Below, piece after piece: positions 31,959 through 44,240 of a DNA stretch of 64,000 nt; position 1 is the first letter of the stretch; each line of letters begins with the position of its first letter. The stretch spans positions 55,877,001 through 55,941,000 of the forward strand of contig OX031057.1 in the NCBI GenBank assembly GCA_943736015.1. Reading direction: 5' to 3'. Both the position numbers and the translations under genes were made by a program. The notes under the pieces were generated by a model, which did no database searches, had not been told where the DNA came from, and worked only from the letters and a program-made list of their open reading frames with translations. This DNA is from Tridacna crocea (taxonomy: Eukaryota > Mollusca > Bivalvia > Cardiida > Cardiidae).

Positions 31959-33750
31959 GAGGTTCATGCAGTACTAGTCAAATCTTTTACTTTCTTTTAT
32001 GTATAAATGAATTTGAAGAAATAATTCTTTGTTATCCCAAAAAGTTAGAGCATCACTTCCAAAGAGGAGTGTATTTAGATCTACCACACATGAAAGGTGT
32101 GAAAGAGAACGAACTTAGAGAAAAACAAACAAATACCCCTCCATTCCTTAAGAAATAAGTGCAAATATACTGTTAAAGTGGGACCTGTTAACCCAGGTTA
32201 CATAATAATGCATTTGAAAAAAAAAAAAGTTCGGGCAGAAAAATGCATCTTTTAGTGCCAGTAGTTAGAACAGACTTACCCTCCGTCACAGATTTTAACA
32301 ATTCCAAACCTTTACAAGTGATCAACATAAGACTAAACGGGAACACTTAATTATGACACGTGTGTGTTAGTCGGTGCCTAAAAAGAACACAACAGCTTTT
32401 CATATACGAACTTTATCCCTTTTCAACAACATTCTTAAAAACTATATTTCTAAGGGCCGTAAAAAGCTTGGGTTATGTGGCATAGGGTTTTAAATAAATA
32501 CTGCGAATCTTTTCACTCGACAACAACACTTTGGACTCGTCCAGATACTTAGCATATGGAGACGATTGAATAAACATGGTCAAATAAAAGGTTGTAATTG
32601 TCTTTGAAAAAGTAAAAAAAAAAGACAAAAAAAAAACAAACTATTGTTGAAACAGGAGAAAATACATTTTGCCAGCCATTCCTCTTTTTCCGAAATATTT
32701 TCTCTCACACTTCGAAAATTTGGGTTTTCACAGATGTTTTTGAACTACATATTGATTACTTTTGGTTTTCGGTTTTTTGAAGGGGGGGTGTTAAGGTTGA
32801 GAAAGTGATACAAATAACAGAAAGTGGGACAAATCAGCACGTCTTCCCCCTTTTTATTCGGGTCGCTCGAAATACTTTGGTAAAAGGTTGATTAGCTGTC
32901 CAGTGTCTTCAGAAAGACAGGGACAGTCCATTTACTGATTTTAAAGCACTGTTATCAAACATCCTTGTTGCACTTTTAAGCATGTACCTATTGACGAATA
33001 ACTTCATGTTATAGATCATGAACAAAAGAAACGTGGCTTCAGATCAAATTTCAGACCTTCCATAACTTCTTAAGCTTCATTTTGAGTATTTAAAAATATG
33101 TATCTAATGAAGTCTAACTAAAAAAAAAAATGGGTGAAGGGTTAAATCGGTGTTCCTTTGATCCCGGTATCACACTGCCGGGTGGGTGAACAGCTGTAAT
33201 GTTTGCTTCTTACAGATTAGCGCACACGTGTCACATAAAATTGACTATTCTTATTTTTTGTTTCATATTAATTTACCACTTTGGTGATCGATCATTAATG
33301 GTCAGGATAATGATTTTTATACAGGTTTCAGAGGGTAAAGAGGGTAAGTCCGTTCTTAGTCTCTACATGCTCTTTATTTCAATACGATTTCATAAAATGG
33401 ATATTTTGTCTGTTTATGATGATTTTTTCCCAAAAGCAACATTATGAAATATGTTTGAATTATGTAAGAATTGATTTCCTGTAGATTCCTTGCTATGTCA
33501 TTTTCTTTTAAGTTAAGAATTTGTCCAAATTTAAAGGATTTGCGAACGGGACATACGGCATTTGTTATTGAAATAATGCTTTGATTGTCCGGTGTCACGT
33601 GATACTTCTGGTGCGCCACTTACGATAAAATGGAAATATCGCTTATATGAAATCTAATTTGTAAATCGTCTATTGATTAATGTGTATACATACATGTATT
33701 TAGTGAAATTTTTATTTTGCCTGGCTTTTTCCAAATTTGTATGCTTCCAG
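31956..33750. other. AT-rich stretch without a recognisable gene
   Basis: It contains A-runs, a decayed family P hairpin near 32640-32705 and a GTCACGTGAT E-box at 33594-33603. No exon with convincing splice sites was seen. Confidence 0.5.
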
Positions 33751-33889
33751 ATAATGAAACGTATCTTAGTCAAGCGTTCATTCTAGCTGTAAAGGATTTA
33801 AAATTCTTTGTGGAGGAGAAAGTTAAAATTAGTCCACATTGGAAAGATTTGTGTACGACAGTGAAAAGATATCATGCTCTGAAAGGATG
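33751..33889 (+). CDS. Unidentified internal exon
   Basis: A 139-nt exon has a strong acceptor (TATGCTTCCAG) and a strong donor (GGATG|GTGAGA) and is fully open in one frame. The product contains ETYLSQAFILAVKDLKFF, then VEEKVKISPHWKDLC and TTVKRYHALKG, a balanced, charged, coding-like composition. I do not recognise the family. Repeat R copy 4 begins 16 bp after the donor. Joining directly to the next exon-like piece at 35047 would create a stop codon, so at least one more exon, or a break, must lie between. Confidence 0.4.
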
Positions 33890-33904
33890 GTGAGAACGCT
33901 TTAT

Positions 33905-34996
33905 TCGAACATGTGAAAACGCTCTAGTGAGGAAATTCTCCCATGGCGTGCCGAAACTACGTTATCTCCCGATCTTCGTGTGTAAAGAAAGACAAATTTC
34001 ACAGTAATTATGATATATTACGCATTGAGATTGAACCACAGTAGAAATGTAGCATATTCACACAATCATAATGATTTTTTTTGTTTTTTTCAGTTGATAT
34101 TTTATTGCTCTTGTGAGCAAAGTTTCAATCTCATGTTTATGTCATAAGTATTTATGTTATAAGCATTTATCACAATTTCAAAGGCAAATATCTTGCAAAG
34201 TACGATTTTTTCTATCGATGAAACATTAATATGTGATGTAAAATGCATATATATCAATATATTTTACAAGTTAATATATTATATCACTGCTATGGAAGAG
34301 CTGTGGCGTGCAAAAACTCCCATGGCGTATCCATGGCGTATAAATACTCCATGGCGTATTTTAGTAGGACCCCAGTGGATAATCAGTACTAAATAAGATT
34401 ACATTGTGTACATGCTTTAAACTGCTACATACAAAAGGTAACACATTTGAATGTGGCTAAAATCAAGACAATTTCATAATTTTAAGTATGCATTAACATG
34501 ATATTCAAGATAACATGACGCAACTAAGATGATGAACTATGTGTATTCTACTTATGACGTGAACGTTATCATAAATATTTCCTGACGTCAACTATATCAT
34601 TTAAAAGAAAATAACGTTGTTTACCTAGAAAATCGTATTCAAATAAAAAGTATTGATAGTGACAAGAATTTTTATTCGTGCTCTCCACATTTTATGCATA
34701 CGGGAAAACAATAAGCACTAAAAGAAGAAATGTAGCCTGTTGGTGGGTTTTATTTATTTTCGACGTGGACGTTATCCAGGATAAAACATTGTTTGCTCGT
34801 CAATAACTTTTTTATCAGGTGTTGTTAAAAGATCTACCTAAATCACGAATCTCTGACGTTTTCCGCCTTCTCTGCTTAAAGCCAAACTCAAATCGGTCAG
34901 GTATTAACGGAATTGAAGATTTTCTTACCTGAAGCGGGGGAATTTCTTTAAATGTCCGCTGTTGTAGTTGTTGTGTCACGTGATTTCCCGCCGTGG
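33905..34996 (-). repeat. Promoter-like repeat R, copy 4 (inverted, long form)
   Basis: It is the reverse complement of the R module at the right end (TCACGTGA at 34977-34984) and shares the long-form left part with copy 2. The ATG of the ATGGCGGAC motif is degraded here (AGCGGACATTT). Confidence 0.65.
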
Positions 34997-35046
34997 TTAA
35001 GGGCCCCGACGCCGCTGTCAAAGAACTCCTTTTCTAGACTTTTCAG

Positions 35047-35200
35047 AAATTCTTCGATATTGTATATGACGTCATTATCAGACCAAAAGTGCGCAATAGC
35101 ATTTAAATCTTCATATTTGGAAATAGATGATTCAAGTCTGATGGAGCAAAACTACTTGAATAAGGTGGATGCTTATTCAGTTCAAAGCCACAATCGTTAA
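35047..35200 (+). CDS. Possible terminal exon, unidentified
   Basis: After CTAGACTTTTCAG, a frame of about 50 codons runs to TAA at 35198-35200 and includes MTSLSDQKCAIAFKSSYLEI and DDSSLMEQNYLNKV. Composition is coding-like, but there is no family match. Phase does not fit the exon at 33751-33889 directly. Confidence 0.25.
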
Positions 35201-35879
35201 TGACAGCCATGACAATGAGAGACTTGTAAAAACCAGTACCGTCGTGGTGCAACAGCATATCTTAAAATAGTAACTTACCTTGTTTACTTTAGGTTGATAC
35301 CATTTCTACATAAACTGACCAAGTGATACCAGTCCTCGGTTAAACAGCCTTAAATAATCAGGGAATAGTAGGAGTGGGAAAAAATGACTTTCCTGCTTCC
35401 GGGACAGTAAATAATCTGACACTATCTACACGTGTCCGTGTTCAGTCTGCAGTCTGTAGTTGGTGACATTTGTTAGCCAGAAAGGTATCCTTTGATTATT
35501 CTTTATAAGTTTCGCTGTAGTAGCTTTTTTTCCCAATGATTGGGATGAATCGTCTAGTGACCCACTTTGAAGAGGGGAAACTTTTTAAAGTTTCTCGGTC
35601 AAAATGACTGGCTGATTACGGATCTGTCTTGACAAATATGTGTGTTTGTATGTCAACATTTTGCTTTATTTTGGGCCATGTAAACTTTGTAAACAGCCGA
35701 ATACACATGGACACTACATAACTTCACCAAATAATAACCCAAAAGTAAAATTACGCTTTTTAAGGCTTTTGAACAATTTAAAATAATGACTTATCCTAAG
35801 ACCAAAAGTAAACGTGAATTGGAAGCATCATGCCATATATATGAAACAAGGCTATTGATGATGCAGATGGCGAGTTACT

Positions 35880-36730
35880 AGTATAACACGAAATCCCCTT
35901 ATTCCATGATGCAGTAACAAATCCCAAAACCTTGACAATATGCGTTAGATCACTTGTTTCTGTGAAAATTGCACCGAAGTCTGCCAAGAAAAGTAGAAGG
36001 CTTTGCGTTCACAAGAAATAGAGTTAAAAAAAAAAAAAAAAAAAAAAAACATGAAGCCCCCTTTTTCCATGATACAGCTACAAATTACAAAACCTTGACA
36101 ATATGCGATAGGTCACATGACGAGAAACATTCTGTGAAAATTCTATTCAAATCCATCAAAGAAATGTGGGAGGAGTTGCGATCACAAGAAATGGAATGAA
36201 AAAAACATGAAGCCCCCCTTTTCCAGCTACAAATGTCAAAACATTGATAATATGCAATAGAGCACATGACGAGGAACATTTTGTGAAAATTTTATTGAAA
36301 TCCGTCAAACAATGTGGGAGGAATTGTGTTCACAAGAAGTGGAATGAAATATAACATGAAGCTCCCTTTTCCCTCGACGCAGCTAGTAATCGCAAAAACA
36401 TTGACAGAGTTGCAAGGTCAATCTTGGTTAAACTTTTTTTCCTTCATTTTCTAATGGTGGTAGATAGATGTGACAAGTTGAATGTAAAAACTCTGCATAG
36501 TTTTCGAGATAAGACTAAAAACATTAAAAGTGCACTGAACCGCGTAACTTAAAAATCGCTACCAGTCGGCTATTTTGCATCGATTAAAAAAAATGTCTCG
36601 GGAGAATGAGTTATTGTACACATGTATAAAGTTTCAAGAAATTCAGTCCAATTGAATTGGAGATATTTGCCGGAACGGACGGATGGACGGACGGACGGAC
36701 AACGCAAAATCTACATCCCTCCGACTGCAA
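35880..36730 (+). repeat. Dispersed repeat of about four tandem 130-170-bp units
   Basis: Units share GAAGCCCCCTTTTTCCATG, AAAACCTTGACAATATGCGA, GGTCACATGACGAG and GAACATT...GTGAAAATT. The array ends with GGAGATATTTGCCGGAACGG and a GGAC-rich run (36673-36700). An A-run at 36027-36049 is internal. A separate element type from the one that starts at 36895. Confidence 0.65.
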
Positions 36731-36894
36731 AGGGGGATAAAAAAGTTAGGCTGTTGTATGAGAGGGATCGTAATATATGATTTCTGATGTCGCCAGAGAA
36801 GCTAGTACGCAGCCTGACGACAAAATTTATATTGAACTTTTCTGCAAACTTCCCACAGACATAAATATGGAAAGAACTGAAATAAGAAGGTAAG

Positions 36895-37815
36895 AGAAAT
36901 AAGAGCGCCAAGATGGCCCTGGATTTCTGAGAGAGCCATAGCCATTTTTTTCAAAATCTAATCAGCCATTTTAGACAAGAAGAATTTTCAAGAATTTCGT
37001 CATGTCTGTATAGTATAAATAGCCCACAACCATCAGAGCCATGTTTCTTGATGGATCAAAATTTCTCGAGCAATTTTTGTTCAGAGAAAAAGAATTTTAA
37101 AGACCAAATAGTGCAAGTAGCACGCATTCACCAGAGCCATGTTTCTAGACAAATCAGCATTTTGCGAAAACTTTTTGAAAAGGGTTACCAAAGGAACGTT
37201 TCTGTGAGATTGTTTCAAAATCTGACTTTTAAGAATTTCTTTATTTCCATATAGTGCAAGTAGCCCCCATTCACCAGCGCCGTATATTTTGACGGATCAA
37301 AATGTCGCGAACAAATTTTGAAAAGGGTCACCCAAAGAACATCTCTGTGAAATTATTTCAAAATCTGACCAGCGGTTTCAGAGTAGAAGAATTTTTTAAG
37401 AATTCCTTCATTTCTGTATAGTGCAAGTAGCCTCCATTCACCAGAGCCACATTTTTTGACGGATCAAAATTGCACGAACACTTTTTGAAGAGGATCACTC
37501 AAGGAACATCTCTGTGAAATGATCTCAAAATCCGACCAGTGACTTCACAGGAGAAGATTTTTAAAGAACTTGCTAAAAAATTCCATTTAGTTGCCATGGC
37601 AACCAGAGTTTTTGATGGAATCAAATTCTGTGAACAGTTTGTGAAGAGAACCTCCCAAGAAACATTCCAGCCAAGTTTGGTCCAAATTCGCCCAGCGGTT
37701 TAGGAGGAGTTGATGTTTAGAAATTGTTGACGACGCACGACGCACTGACGCACGACGGACACCTGGTGATCCTAAAGGCTCCCCTTGAGCACGTTGTGCT
37801 CAGGTGAGCTAAAAA
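36895..37815 (+). repeat. Long dispersed repeat with tandem units of about 165 bp, copy 1
   Basis: Units contain CACCAGAGCCATGTTTCT, GACGGATCAAAAT, TTTTTGAAAAGGGT and TTTCTGTGAAATTATTTC. The 3' end has GTTGCCATGGCAACCAGAG, a GACGCACGACG run and GAGCACGTTGTGCTCAGG. The second copy is at 50405-52330. Confidence 0.7.
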
Positions 37816-37936
37816 GACAAAATAGAATTTAGGAAAAAGAATGTCAGGCTCATGTATATAGCAGGTTAGTAAATTAGGATTTCTGATGTCAGCAGCATAG
37901 CTGGTACACAGCCCGGTAGTGATATTTTCATGAAAC

Positions 37937-37942
37937 TTTATT
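37937..37942 (-). terminator. Possible poly(A) signal for the fucosyltransferase gene
   Basis: AATAAA on the minus strand lies about 440 bp downstream of the stop codon at 38384-38382, the first canonical signal noticed on that side. Confidence 0.35.
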
Positions 37943-38381
37943 GCATATTTCGACCAAATGGTATAAATGTGTCAAATACTTTCATGGTTATCCGCCCTTG
38001 TAGTATCGGTTCCCCTTTTGATAGTGAAAAATCTGTCCCAAGTTTCAGATAAAAATCTTCCTTCATGACAAGAGATATTAAAATGGTCAATTTTTGATAG
38101 TGTAAAAGTTTTATACCCAATGGAAACGCAGTAGATGGCGCAGACGACACCACTGTTGAACATAAGTATATGGGTTGAATGTTCTGAACATGTTTCTATC
38201 TACTTACGAAGATCTAACATTTTAAGCATGTCTAAATTGAAAGCCGATAACAAGGTAAATTTGTTTCAAATGACAGAATTCGTCTTTTATACGGGGTAAA
38301 AAACGTTGTGCTTAGTGGATAATGAAGGAAATCCTTGTTACTACTATTTTCTCCTTTCCTTACTACTAATATTCGTAATTC

Positions 38382-39377
38382 CTAAGTCTCTATTAAATCT
38401 AGAGGACGTTGGCAAGGCATACGACCATACGCCCATTCAGCGATGTTCGGAATGGTTTTCCTGTAACGATCTTGGTTATTCATTCTCTCACACAAGTTAC
38501 ACATTGCTCTTTGATATACTGTTTCGTATGGAACAGAACGGTACTTGCTTTTCTTTCGCAGTAGTTCTGTATACAATGATTCTGAATTTGACACTTTAAC
38601 AAGATAATCTGCGAGGGATTTGATAGATTTGAAGTCATCCGTTGAAACATACGTACCATCTGGGATTCTTCGCTTTGAGTTATGCCGAAAGTCTCCACGT
38701 ACCACCATGATACTATCGTAATTGAAATTTTCATAAAATTTCTCTGTAATATATTGGTTACAAATGGAGTTCTCGAACGCAAGATAAAATTTGTAATTGT
38801 TGATAATCTGAAAGCAAGCGTCATGGAAAAATCTTCGTCCACATTTCCAAGGACGTCCACAGGCTCCGTAAGAGTCGACATCCATGTATTTTTGTAAGAT
38901 AGAAAGATAGTCTTTTCGTTTTGATTGTGATACACAACGCGAATGCACAATCAGAGCAGTTTTATTTTTTCTTTTGAAGATGTCTGTGAAATTAAGGGCC
39001 ACTTTCTCCCGGTTTTTCTGAATTTCACCGTAAGGTAAAAAGATATCAGTGTTTGAGCTGTCATATGTCATCGTCCAATTGAAGCTTGAAACCCATTCTC
39101 CATGTAACCAGTGATTACCTAAACGGGTGAGATGTACAGGTGACTCAATCGTTGCGAAAATCCAGATTTGTCCTAATGGTCGGCTGATAAAATCTTTCGG
39201 TTTTATCGCGCGGCCGTCAAAAATCACGGCGTCGCTTGACGTCACGTTTTTTCTCTCATACCTCATCTGACAGTTTGAGAATTTACACGAACTGAAATTG
39301 CAATAAAACGCCCTTGGTCTGTGTGTAAAGTCGAGTGGTGCATTATACCATGTTATGAAGTAGATACTCTTCGCCGC
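38382..39377 (-). CDS. Alpha-1,3-fucosyltransferase (GT10), catalytic exon
   Basis: This exon of 331 codons follows acceptor TTAATTTCAG and starts AAKSIYFITWYNAP, the first catalytic strand; the stop is TGA or TAA-type at 38384-38382. GT10 enzymes transfer fucose from GDP-fucose to GlcNAc on glycans in the Golgi lumen. Diagnostic motifs are SFNWTMTYDSSNTDIFLPYG and the alpha-1,3 box FYLAFENSICNQYITEKFYE with the conserved Glu and TEK. Cys pairs (CGRPWKCGRRFF, CNLCERM) and four N-glycosylation sequons fit a secreted-side type II protein. The upstream exon with the cytoplasmic tail and membrane anchor was not securely found. The reading frame has no internal break, so the gene looks intact in this part. 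Confidence 0.92.
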   Translation of the reverse strand, partial: AAKSIYFITWYNAPLDFTHRPRAFYCNFSSCKFSNCQMRYERKNVTSSDAVIFDGRAIKPKDFISRPLGQIWIFATIESPVHLTRLGNHWLHGEWVSSFNWTMTYDSSNTDIFLPYGEIQKNREKVALNFTDIFKRKNKTALIVHSRCVSQSKRKDYLSILQKYMDVDSYGACGRPWKCGRRFFHDACFQIINNYKFYLAFENSICNQYITEKFYENFNYDSIMVVRGDFRHNSKRRIPDGTYVSTDDFKSIKSLADYLVKVSNSESLYTELLRKKSKYRSVPYETVYQRAMCNLCERMNNQDRYRKTIPNIAEWAYGRMPCQRPLDLIET

Positions 39378-41057
39378 CTGAAATTAACAGAAAAATTACA
39401 GCAGTATAATGTGACGCTAAATGTATAATGATATTTGGGCTTTATCATTTTTGTGTTGTGATCTATTCTTAGTTATATTCTTTGAATACCCGAAGAAAAT
39501 AACCAATGGCCACTAACCTTTTTCGAATAATATTGATCGATCAACTGGCTTGTTTCGTTTTCTTTCCGACCATTTATCAAACCATTATAGAGTATTAACT
39601 GGCGAGGGTTAAACCGAATTTGTTTAAATAAAACTTGAGTAGATCTTGAAAACGATTTACTACATTCCTACAGACATAAACAGTCCAATCTGCAATAAGC
39701 AAGCACTTATAAACTTTAAATAAAACCGTACTTAAGACGGTATGGACACAGTACGAATGGAGTTGCTGTACTTGATTCGTAATAGGGAAATGGTATATAA
39801 AAGTGTAATTAGTTACACCCACGTTTGCAGTTCGATCGGACCCATTCATGTGGAGCTCGTCCATCAGGTTAATAGACAGAATCAGTTTGACCACCTTTCT
39901 TTTATTGCGTGTTCCCTTTTCAGTCTAACTACATGTATATGAAAACGAAAGAATAAGTTCTGCACTAGATTGCAATGCATTTTGCACATGGTGTTTTAAG
40001 CTTGCAATAGGTTGAACCGTGCCGAGTACGTTTATCGCGTCCCTATTCAGATTTCCATATATCCATTTTGCCAATAGAACAGCCAGACAAAGTGTGAGTC
40101 GTTTACTTCCCAATTGACATATGATGAGAAGGATGATCCAGTCATTAGCGCATAAAACAAGAGAAACCTGCTAAAGTTGGTGCGGGAATTTGTACTGCTA
40201 CGCCGTTTCATGGAAAATGACATTAATCTCTTAAAACCAAGAAACAGGTGAATTTAACCCCTCTATGAATTATTGGTCGCCCGGCAGAAGCCGGCGACCT
40301 TATATTTAATATAGTTCAGAAGAGATGTTCATGGAGAGTGTAGGTACTTCCGGTTGAAATCTTTCATCATATTCGCCAGATTTAATTTGGTAAAATAGGT
40401 GTAAATGTTTGTGAAATTGTTGTGTGGGGTTTTCTTCACCTTTTTTGAGGTTGTTTACCTGTTTTTAAACCGATAAAGAATCGTGAAAGAATTATTAACG
40501 GTCTGCTGCGCAACATTTTGTGAAACAATTAATGTTCTTGTGCAGAATGCATCTATTTTTAACGCAAATGAACTCGTCCAGTCACATGATCTTAGGAACC
40601 AATGGAAATGCAGAACTGCTCCTACTCTTTACCGTTGTCTGTGCATGTCATATCCTTCGATGATTCGAGTATTTATAGAATGCCATCTAGCGGGAGATAA
40701 TGACTCTTTACCGGTAGGCCTAAAGAGCGGAATGGAAATATTTTAGAGCAATGGACGGAATGGAAAAGAAAATACGCATGGAAATATATCATGCCTGTTT
40801 ATTAAATAGAATAACAATAATGATTTGATTTTTTCTACCCATTAAAGGTAATTTACAAGTAAAAACCTAAAATTATGTTTTTGTACCGCTGAAAAAAATG
40901 TACTTGTAGTGATATTTTTCCTTTATGCACGTATTCCTAGATGGCGAAATATTGTACCTAAAGTGTTACAGGTCTTTAATGTATTTTCTTATGGGTAGTT
41001 AATTGAAGAAAATGATTAGAATTTCTTAATGCTTATAAGTACAAATGTCAAAACCTT
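39378..41057. other. Fucosyltransferase upstream region, no secure exon
   Basis: The anchor exon should lie here or beyond on the minus strand. A hydrophobic segment (LTLCLAVLLAKWIYG) at about 40098-40050 is a candidate but lacks an ATG in frame. Otherwise AT-rich sequence. Confidence 0.3.
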
Positions 41058-41285
41058 TTAACCCTTTCCAAACGACAAACTTTTGGACTAGACCAAATTG
41101 AAAGCATTAGAAGACGAAATTTAAACTCTTGCTGAAAAGATGATTTCTGTCTATGATAGGGTAGAAAACATTGTGGGAAAAGCAGAAAATGCTGGTTACC
41201 AGCATTTTCTTCTTTTTCCACAATGTTTTCAAAAGGCTACTATTCTAGATCCGTAAAAACCAGGGATTGTTTGGGAAAGGGTTAA
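41058..41285. mobile_element. Palindromic MITE, family P, copy 7
   Basis: It has TTAACCCTTTCCAAAC and GTTTGGGAAAGGGTTAA ends. The hairpin at 41165-41232 has apex GCTGGTTACCAGC and one unpaired change in the arm (AAGCAG). Confidence 0.8.
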
Positions 41286-41634
41286 ATTTCCTTTGTGCGG
41301 GACTGGCGCAATGGAAAAGAAAGTACGCAATAGACATTATACATTTGTTACTATATAAAGTAAATATGTATGATTTCAAACGTGCGTATTTGTACTCATA
41401 TATCTTTCCTAGGATATATCTACAGGAATATTGAAAAATAAAGTTTTTACTGTTAAAAAAATATATTTGTAGCAATATTTCCTTCTTTAAGCAGGTAATC
41501 TCAGAAGGGGAAATGGAAAAATTACCAAGTTCGAACTAGTACAATATAATGCAACCAACACAGGTCTTAAAGTTCAGATTGAATTTTAAAATGGATAATA
41601 ACTTGATTTATATATCAGCTAACATGCATTAGAC

Positions 41635-41830
41635 TGCGTGAATCTAAGATCAGACTTCAGTTTTGGTAAGTCTGATCTTGATCTACACCCTCTTCAGATA
41701 TTTCACTGATCGGCTTTGGTTACATGTATGATCTTATATACCGGTACATTACATTGCGTGAATCTAGGATCAGATTGTAATTTTGGTAAGTCTGATCTTG
41801 ATCTACACCGTCCTCAGATATTTCGGATTG
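41635..41830. repeat. Two direct copies of a family D hairpin
   Basis: TGCGTGAATCTAAGATCAGA and TTGCGTGAATCTAGGATCAG units, each with GTCTGATCTTGATCTACAC, lie 119 bp apart and are related to the perfect palindrome at 17061-17124. Confidence 0.65.
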
Positions 41831-42534
41831 TTCTAAAAATTTAGTCATTTGGTGTGCAAAATAAAGATTATGTGTTAAGTTATAAGTTATAAGTTAAATA
41901 ATCTGAAACTTTTTTCCCAATACCTATTGAGTACCCAGATAATAAAACTTCATTTCAAATTTCCATTGCGCGGGATAGGCGCAATGGAAAAACAAAATTC
42001 GCATTGGAAATATAATGTTACTATAATATAAGTTGTAAAGTAAAGTATTTGGTAACCACGTATGGTTTCAAATGCGTTTATTTTATTTGTACTCATTGAC
42101 CAATTATATCTCCAGTTATAAACGAAATACAATATTTTTGTAATCATGGCTGAAAAAATATATTTGTAGCATTTTTTTTTTCATTATGCAGTTATTCTCA
42201 GATGGCGAAATTGAAAATAGACATAAAAGTAGCATAAAATGTAAATCAGGCATTTGAACGTTTTCCAGCCCGAAAACCCATACTTCATCTTGACAGTTGG
42301 TTATATGACATTGTAGGTCACTATTGTCATGTCAATTTATTGGAAAACAATATCTATTTTTTTCTCAAATGAAAAATAACTTAAAAAATTGAAGTCGGAT
42401 ATATTCTCTTGACTGCATATTTGTTTAATAATGGAAAGAAGAAAAAAAAATCATTTTCGGGCGACCTTTGACGCTCTTGCGTCTTCTTTTTCTCTTGTTT
42501 CATTCTAACGGTGTTAATGTCAAAGACCTTATTA

Positions 42535-42799
42535 TATGGGTTGCAAAACGAGAAAAAGGGCATTCGGACATTCGCGTAAAGTGTCGTCTCAGATTAGCCT
42601 GAGCAGTCTGAGCTGGCTAATCTGAGACGGCACTTTATGACTACAATAGACTTTGTGGATCAGTTGTTATGCGAAAAACAGAAAATTACATAAAAACGGA
42701 AAGTTTCGTTTCGGATTAGCCTACGTGGACTTCGCAGTCTGATCCGAAACGACACTTTAACCAAATATCTGAATGCCCATTTTCGCATATTACAGTATA
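42535..42799. mobile_element. MITE family M, copy 2
   Basis: It has GGGCATTCGGACATTCGCG and CTGAATGCCCATTTTCGCAT ends. Internal palindromes are CTCAGATTAGCC...GGCTAATCTGAG and TTTCGTTTCGGATTAGCC...CTGATCCGAAACGAC. It is diverged from copy 1 but keeps its own hairpin pairing. Confidence 0.7.
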
Positions 42800-42882
42800 G
42801 AGGACAATGTAATGATGCCGGAAATTTTTCTGTATGTCATTTGTTTTTTGTGATTAGTAGAATTTCGCATTCTTGTTTATGT

Positions 42883-42982
42883 ATTATCATTTTTATCAAA
42901 CTCATTGACTAAGCTGTATTTGACGCTCGCCAAGGCTCGCGTCATACAATTTTAGTCAACTCGTTTGATAAAAACGATAATA
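42883..42982. repeat. Foldback, family J
   Basis: Arms ATTATCATTTTTATCAAAC and GTTTGATAAAAACGATAAT meet over an inner GACGCTCGCCAAGGCTCGCGTC palindrome. Confidence 0.7.
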
Positions 42983-43060
42983 TAGAAACACTTATGTAAG
43001 GTCCTCTCTATCTCACACGTTTGCAAGACAAGAAAATTCATAATGTCTTAAATTGAAAAC

Positions 43061-43330
43061 AAGGGTAGATATGTGATAAATTGTCAGAACGTGTTTGGTG
43101 TAACAGGCCTCCAAGGAACACTGACAATGTGCTTTCTTAAGACAGATGCTTAAAACATGTATAGTTCAACATAATTTGTCTTAATGGCTGTCTTAAAGCA
43201 AGGGTAGATATGTAGTAAATTATCAGAACGTGTTTGGTGTAACAGGCGTCCAAGGGACACTGATAATGAGCTTCCTTAAGAAAGACGCTTAAAAATCATG
43301 TATAGTTCAACATAAGTTGTCTTATTTGGG
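43061..43330. repeat. Tandem duplication, period 139 bp
   Basis: The AAGGGTAGATATGT...CAGAACGTGTTTGGTGTAAC unit occurs twice (43061 and 43200), about 90 percent alike by eye. Confidence 0.75.
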
Positions 43331-43561
43331 GATTCAATCGTTACTTGCTTAATACAGGTTGTTTGCTTGGTAGAGGTAATTACAGACAGATTTTGTCGTG
43401 AATAATGATTCCGAAGCTCATTATTTACAGTTTCTCTATTGTTATTTCAGAATTTTTGAGTATTATAACAGTGACACAGTCACGACGTTTACCATACATA
43501 TATGGATATATGTAGATCAAATGTTCAGGATAACTTCACATTTTTTGTTTGTTAATATCAC

Positions 43562-43775
43562 GCTGGGTTCTTGAGTTCCTCCGTATAGCACACGGGCCAC
43601 GGGTTCGAGCCGCATTGGATCCATTTGGTTTTTCATCAGAGTGACCTTTGGCAAGCACCTCAGAGCTCAAGCCTAGTACCAGTGGATCTCAGGAAATGCA
43701 TGAATATGTAAGATGTTGCCGTGATATAACTGTAAAATTGTTAAAGGCGGAGTAAAACACCATTCAATCAATCAT
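43562..43775 (+). repeat. SINE with B box, core and tail
   Basis: GGTTCGAGCC (43602-43611) fits an RNA polymerase III B box. It is followed by GTGACCTTTGGCAAGCACCT, then GTGATATAACTGTAAAATTG, AAAGGCGGAGTAAAACACC and a CAATCAATCA tail. The A box is degraded. Confidence 0.6.
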
Positions 43776-43869
43776 AAATACTATGTTTAATCATTACATA
43801 GGCTATTTCTTACAACTGACTTAGGAAACAACCCAGCGTCTCCACCGTTTCCCCTGCGTTCAACGATGC

Positions 43870-44240
43870 TTCAAATAAATGCATTTTGAAAACAATGGGG
43901 GCAAAAAAGAAGAAAAGCTGGTTACCAGATTGTCCTCAATTCCCCCAATTGTTTTCATCCCTTCCAAAGGAAAACAATATCATATGCGCAACTGATACGT
44001 TTCTGTGTGCAAAAGGTTCGAGGTTGGCAATTCTTAAATGCATGTTGTCTGGAACTAATTACAGTGTCTCTAACGGTGTGCATAGCGTCGTTCGAAGGCA
44101 TATTTCGCGGTTTTTAGCTTTTGTTTGTACATGTTCATGCTATTCAATACATTTCCGACTTTTGAATACCATGCGAAAGAAGGACCCTAAAAACAATTAC
44201 GGGAAAAGGAGAAGGCTCCTTTTCCCATAATGTTCTCTGT
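43870..44240. mobile_element. Two decayed family P hairpins
   Basis: One hairpin at 43888-43955 (apex GCTGGTTACCAG) and a shortened one at 44193-44236. In the latter GGGAAAAGGAG and CTCCTTTTCCC are separated by only four bases, so the deletion removed the same stretch from both arms. Confidence 0.55.

Noticed and set aside
36000-37800. CRISPR-like regular repeats
   Set aside because: Units of 130-170 bp are diverged, have no short spacers and belong to dispersed eukaryotic repeats.
39925-40160. Membrane-anchor exon of the fucosyltransferase
   Set aside because: The hydrophobic run is suggestive, but there is no in-frame ATG and several equally plausible donors, so it was not called as an exon.
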